Shown in pieces: positions 41,635 through 45,050 of a DNA stretch of 45,050 nt. This DNA comes from Treponema sp. (GTDB lineage Bacteria; Spirochaetota; Spirochaetia; Treponematales; Treponemataceae). The DNA lies in contig JAFLSN010000019.1 in NCBI GenBank assembly GCA_022510905.1, forward strand, positions 1 through 45,050, given 5' to 3'. A program made the translations under genes and the position numbers. The first letter of the stretch is position 1. Each line of letters starts with the position of its first letter. The notes under the pieces are model-generated. The model was not told where the DNA came from, ran no database searches, and saw nothing but the letters and a program-made list of their open reading frames with translations.

Positions 41635-42813
41635 CTATTCGTTGCGAGGTTTAAGTACCCGGGCTTTTTTTATCTGAATCTCAGGATGCCTGTCTTGCAG
41701 CGCATAGATTGCGGCTTCAACCTTGGCCTGCTTTGATTCGCCAAAATCGAACAGCTGGCCCTGCACGGGAACATCGAGCGGCTCAACGTGCTCGCAGGCC
41801 ACTCCCAGCAGACGGATGCCGCGCCCGGCCTCGTACTTTTTTTTGAACAGCCGGCGGCACCGCTCAAAAAAATCAGCCTGCGTGTTCACGGCCCATTCCG
41901 AGGTTTCCTGCACGCTCACTGTGGTAAAATCTTCGTAGCGGATTTTTAGCGCAACGGTTCTGCTCCGGACTCGTTCCCTGTGCATGCGAAACATCACGTG
42001 GGAAGAAAGCTCAAGCAGGGCTGTTTCAATGGCGTAGCGGTCTGTCAAGTCAAAATCGAATGTTGTTTCAGCGCTGAGCGAATGCGATTTCGGCTCCCTG
42101 CCAAAGACCATATCGCGGTTTCCCCTGACGGCGCTGTACAAAAACTGCCCCGTGCCATGCCCGAACAGAGCTTCCAGAGAATCAAGGGTATGCGCATACA
42201 CGTCGCGCGTGGTGAGCAGCCCCATGCGGTTAAGCCTGGAAAGAGTCTTTGTGCCCACGCCCCAAAGTTTTTCAAGCGGCAGCCGGAGGATAAACGCCTC
42301 CTCTGTTCCCGGTGATATAACAGTGAGGCCGTCAGGTTTCTTCCAGCCGGATGCGATTTTGGCAAGATACATTGTGGAGGCGATGCCCACGCTCACCGTA
42401 AGCTCGGTTTCATCGCGCACTTCCGCCTTGATTTTTTTTGCCACTTCTTCGGGAGCACCGAACAGACGCTCCGTTCCGGTGATGTCTATGAAGGCTTCGT
42501 CAACAGACATCTGGCGCACATCCGGCGAATACCGGCGTAACACGGCCATCACCTGCTCAGATTTTTCGTGGTAGCGGTTCATGCGCGGTCTCACATAGAT
42601 ACCTTTCGGGCAACGTTCCACAGCCTGTGAAAGCGGCATTGCAGAATGGACTCCGTATGTCCGGGCCTCGTAAGAAGCCGTTGACACGACCGCCCGCCGG
42701 TCACCAGGTATGCCGCCCACAATCACAGGCTTTCCCCGCCATTCTGGATGGTCGAGCTGCTCCACGGAGGCAAAAAAGGCGTCGATGTCAACATGCAGAA
42801 AAACCGGCTGCAT
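41635..42813 (-). CDS. dinB: DNA polymerase IV (Y-family translesion polymerase)
   Basis: Error-prone polymerase that bypasses damaged template bases. About 392 residues. The palm motif is FLHVDIDAFFASVEQ (catalytic Asp), and the acidic pair lies in MSVDEAFIDITGT. The steric-gate region and GIASTMYLAKIAS are typical, the helix-hairpin-helix is LWGVGTKTLSRL, and the little finger domain follows. QGQLFDFGE near residue 362 may be a sliding-clamp-binding peptide. ATG 42813 has GGAGG six bases upstream and overlaps the stop of the membrane-protein gene as TGATG, so expression is coupled to that gene. Confidence 0.95.
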   Translation of the reverse strand: MQPVFLHVDIDAFFASVEQLDHPEWRGKPVIVGGIPGDRRAVVSTASYEARTYGVHSAMPLSQAVERCPKGIYVRPRMNRYHEKSEQVMAVLRRYSPDVRQMSVDEAFIDITGTERLFGAPEEVAKKIKAEVRDETELTVSVGIASTMYLAKIASGWKKPDGLTVISPGTEEAFILRLPLEKLWGVGTKTLSRLNRMGLLTTRDVYAHTLDSLEALFGHGTGQFLYSAVRGNRDMVFGREPKSHSLSAETTFDFDLTDRYAIETALLELSSHVMFRMHRERVRSRTVALKIRYEDFTTVSVQETSEWAVNTQADFFERCRRLFKKKYEAGRGIRLLGVACEHVEPLDVPVQGQLFDFGESKQAKVEAAIYALQDRHPEIQIKKARVLKPRNE

Positions 42814-44819
42814 CACGAGCCTCCGCTCCGCGTAAGCTCCACGGCCTCGTGCATGACCTGCCGGGCTTCGCCAAAGAAGTATGCGTCAATGTGGATGAAT
42901 GAATGGGTGCCCGTTTCAGCCGAATACGAAAGCTCCACTTCTGGACCCGGATAGTACGGAAGGTGGAAATGGACGGTGCTGTCGTCCGTGAACGAATATT
43001 CAAAGTTGCTGTCGTAAAGCGGCACATCGTATTCCGAAGAAAGAGTAACATCGTAGCGGATTACATCCACCGTGCTTTTGATGGTCAGTCGGTGGATTGT
43101 CAGGTCCTGGAACTCGGTTTCGTCAAGACGCGCGGTGACCGCAGTTCCTGCCGCAGACTCGTGCACGGACGGAACCTGCGGAGGTCGGGTCCGGCTGCTG
43201 TTGCGCAGGAACAGGAACAGCGAGACTCCGTACAAAAGGCCCAGGGCCGAAAGCGACACCATTACGGAGCAGAACGTGCGGAACACAAGCTGCTTTCTGT
43301 TCGCGATTTTTTCATGCCCAAAAATATCCAGCGAGATCAGAACCCGCTCAAGCTGGAGCTGCAGCGGAAGGAAAGCGCTGGCCAGAAGCAGATTGTTTCG
43401 GTACCGGCAGAGCACGTGGCTTCTGAGCATGGACGGTTCACCGTAGCGCACAATGCTGAGCATGTACGGAACCGCTGGCATCGCAATCAGCATGGCCGTC
43501 ACTATGAGGGACCAGGGGCGGTCAGCACGCTTTGCGGCAAAGGCCATCACGTACAGCAAGAAAAACAAAAACAGCATGGACAGGTCGAGCGTGGCAAAAA
43601 TAAAAATGTTCACCACCGCCATGATGAGCATATGGTATCCGATTGCATTGAACGAAATCCTGAAATGCCGGTGAATCTGCGCCACGAACAAAAGCAGCAC
43701 GGAAAGCAGGGCAAACACAAGTTTGATGCAGAACAGGAGCACAGTGTTTTCCACCCACAGGCCAAACACGCGCTGGGAAAACGAAAGCATGAGCGATGTG
43801 ACAAGCGCGATGATCGGAACGAAAAACCATGTGCGCATGATGTCCCTGACATATTCCGCGATTCGCTTTGTAGGCGCGAATGCCGAAAAGCACAGGTGGG
43901 CGAGCACCACAACCGCAAAAAACAGATAGCAGAGCGCGTATAGGCTTTCACCGGGCCACAGCCCAGCCTCGCCCAGAGGGATAAAGGAATAATGGCTGTC
44001 CCAGCGGAAAGCAGGACTGCGTTCGATAGATTCCGTTATGGCCGGCAAAAGCCGGGAAAGGTCTGCGCCGCTTTCCACCGTCATGGCGGCGGCAGGAATC
44101 TCCTGGAGCAGGAAGTCTGAAAGGCGCCCGTCTTCAGGAAAAATGCGGTGCTTGTAGAGTGAAACAAAAAAACCGGGAATGAACACGGCCGCACCTGTTT
44201 TTGAGCAGGCTCCTGCCAGTGCCTGGACAAGCCAGCGCGGAGATGTGGCACCTCCGGAACCTGGAATTATCGCGTGCCGACCAGATGGGGCATCTGAAAA
44301 CACCACCGCGCACCACTCGTCAGGATATTCAACATCGTCGCAAAAAACGGCGGTACCCTTGGGGTGGAAATCTGTTTCCATGTTCGGCAGAAAAAAGGAT
44401 TCGTCGCCTGCGCTCAGCAGAAAATGTACCGTGTACCCGAATGCGCTGGCTGAAATGGCGTGCGCCGCGGAAACCAGCATGTCTATATTCCGTTCCGCGC
44501 TTTCAGATGTAAAGGCGAACACGATGTTCCGCGCCTCCGGCCCTCCGTGCAGGGTTCCCGGGATAGTCACCACCACATTCTGCGGAAAATCAGTTCCCCC
44601 TGACGGAACCAGCGACTGCCGCGCCACGTAAAACCGTTCAGAAAAAAAACGATGGTAAAGGTATTCGGTTTCCTCCACTCCTGTTCGGTAAACAGTCTCT
44701 GAAGGTACGGAACGTTCCTGTTCCTGCGACGGGGAATTTCGGGAATAACAAAAAACGCCGGTGGCGCACCACATGAACACCAGTGGCACCAGACGCCGTA
44801 TGTGCTGTGTTATATTCAT
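42813..44819 (-). CDS. Large polytopic membrane protein with extracytoplasmic domains, function unknown
   Basis: About 668 residues. An N-terminal signal-like helix (LVPLVFMWCATGVFC) is followed by an extracytoplasmic domain of about 250 residues. This alternates strands and helices with conserved-looking stretches NVVVTIPGTLHGG, ARNIVFAFTSESAERN and GSGGATSPRWLVQALA; the layout is reminiscent of degenerate M28-type peptidase folds, but I see no complete metal site. Then come about eight membrane helices (residues 285-545) and a C-terminal beta-rich domain. The start is uncertain: ATG 44819 or TTG 44828. Its promoter is at 44859-44887. It is coupled to dinB by TGATG. Confidence 0.7.
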   Translation of the reverse strand: MNITQHIRRLVPLVFMWCATGVFCYSRNSPSQEQERSVPSETVYRTGVEETEYLYHRFFSERFYVARQSLVPSGGTDFPQNVVVTIPGTLHGGPEARNIVFAFTSESAERNIDMLVSAAHAISASAFGYTVHFLLSAGDESFFLPNMETDFHPKGTAVFCDDVEYPDEWCAVVFSDAPSGRHAIIPGSGGATSPRWLVQALAGACSKTGAAVFIPGFFVSLYKHRIFPEDGRLSDFLLQEIPAAAMTVESGADLSRLLPAITESIERSPAFRWDSHYSFIPLGEAGLWPGESLYALCYLFFAVVVLAHLCFSAFAPTKRIAEYVRDIMRTWFFVPIIALVTSLMLSFSQRVFGLWVENTVLLFCIKLVFALLSVLLLFVAQIHRHFRISFNAIGYHMLIMAVVNIFIFATLDLSMLFLFFLLYVMAFAAKRADRPWSLIVTAMLIAMPAVPYMLSIVRYGEPSMLRSHVLCRYRNNLLLASAFLPLQLQLERVLISLDIFGHEKIANRKQLVFRTFCSVMVSLSALGLLYGVSLFLFLRNSSRTRPPQVPSVHESAAGTAVTARLDETEFQDLTIHRLTIKSTVDVIRYDVTLSSEYDVPLYDSNFEYSFTDDSTVHFHLPYYPGPEVELSYSAETGTHSFIHIDAYFFGEARQVMHEAVELTRSGGS

Positions 44820-44858
44820 TCCTGCCAAATGCCTTGCGCTCCCGGTGGAAGCCCCACC

Positions 44859-44887
44859 AGTATATCAGCAAAGCGCAAAAAGGTGAA
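44859..44887 (-). promoter_or_regulatory. Promoter of the membrane protein-dinB unit
   Basis: The minus strand reads TTCACC, a 17-base spacer, then TATACT, about 40 bases before ATG 44819. The leader includes a GGTGG/CCACC stem-loop. Confidence 0.6.
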
Positions 44888-44928
44888 CACCGGCGTGGAC
44901 AGGCCCGCACAGGAAAGTCTTCCCCGTC

Positions 44929-44958
44929 TTGCCTTGCCGCCCCGATTGCTGATACACT
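44929..44958 (+). promoter_or_regulatory. Candidate promoter of the truncated gene at the right edge
   Basis: TTGCCT, an 18-base spacer, then TACACT. Six bases separate TACACT from the ATG at 44965, so initiation could fall on the start codon. Confidence 0.4.
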
Positions 44959-44964
44959 GCTTCC

Positions 44965-45050
44965 ATGAATTCCATCACTACGATTATCCCCACGCCGCGG
45001 CCTGTCAAGCGGGTTGCGCTGATTGTGTTCGCGGCGGTGATTTATTCCCT
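44965..45050 (+). CDS. Start of an unidentified gene (cut by window edge)
   Basis: An open frame starts at ATG 44965 (MNSITTIIPTPRPVKR) and continues to the edge with the beginning of a hydrophobic segment (VALIVFAAVIYS). This suggests a membrane protein, perhaps a transporter subunit, but 28 residues are too few to name it. There is no ribosome site between the -10-like box and the ATG. Confidence 0.45.
   Translation, partial: MNSITTIIPTPRPVKRVALIVFAAVIYS

Noticed and set aside
1..45050. CRISPR arrays, insertion sequences, prophage or integrase genes
   Set aside because: No regularly spaced repeats, transposase or integrase frames, or terminal inverted repeats were seen.

Overview
The window reads as a GC-rich bacterial chromosome segment from a spirochete of the Treponema group. 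I infer this from gene content and order, not from a database search. A run of TPR gene, zinc-ribbon gene, rpoD, dnaG and rod-shape genes (mreB, mreC, mreD, PBP2) matches, from memory, the order in Treponema pallidum. The bactofilin, the class II fumarase and the Hdr/Flx genes fit an anaerobic, host- or gut-associated member. The first ten bases equal the end of an Illumina adapter, so position 1 is probably a draft contig end.

Layout. 1-4782 (minus strand): cell elongation genes PBP2 (partial), mreD, mreC, mreB, then a membrane-anchored TPR gene. 4836-5258: RNase P RNA. 5334-12287 (minus): zinc-ribbon coiled-coil protein, then a tightly overlapping operon of a metallo-beta-lactamase-fold hydrolase, mltG, dnaG and rpoD. 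12307-12569: tRNA-Thr and tRNA-Tyr with a promoter and a terminator. 12578-15408 (minus): glgA, an AroH-type chorismate mutase and an SPFH-like protein. 15561-17548 (plus): a small membrane protein and a CCA-adding enzyme. 17604-20041 (minus): MATE exporter and trpS. 20196-21030: a divergent pair of XRE regulator and small secreted protein, with operator-like palindromes. 21251-23755: DinG helicase carrying an N-terminal JAMM (RadC-like) domain. 24207-36055 (plus): lactate/malate dehydrogenase, fumarase, HdrBCA, MvhD/FlxD, two dicluster ferredoxin proteins, FlxA, and a soluble fumarate-reductase-like pair. 36706-38562 (minus): Rho with a disordered N-terminus. 38943-44819 (minus): MtaB, a periplasmic TPR protein, bactofilin, DinB and a large membrane protein. 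44965-45050: start of a gene that runs out of the window.

The most interesting region is 24207-36055. The genes could form a reductive branch: oxaloacetate or pyruvate reduction, malate to fumarate, then fumarate to succinate. The last step is encoded next to a complete HdrABC-FlxABCD set with no hydrogenase and no membrane anchor. My main hypothesis is a cytoplasmic, NADH-oxidising, flavin-based electron-bifurcating fumarate reductase. It would use fumarate as the high-potential acceptor and ferredoxin as the low-potential acceptor. The dehydrogenase at 24207 has Arg at the position that separates malate from lactate dehydrogenases, which supports a malate role.

Other notable points are the JAMM-DinG fusion, a lysine-rich tail on RpoD, a Tyr/Arg/Gly-rich disordered region in Rho, three start codons sitting 4-6 bases after a -10-like box (possible leaderless mRNAs), and several structured leaders.
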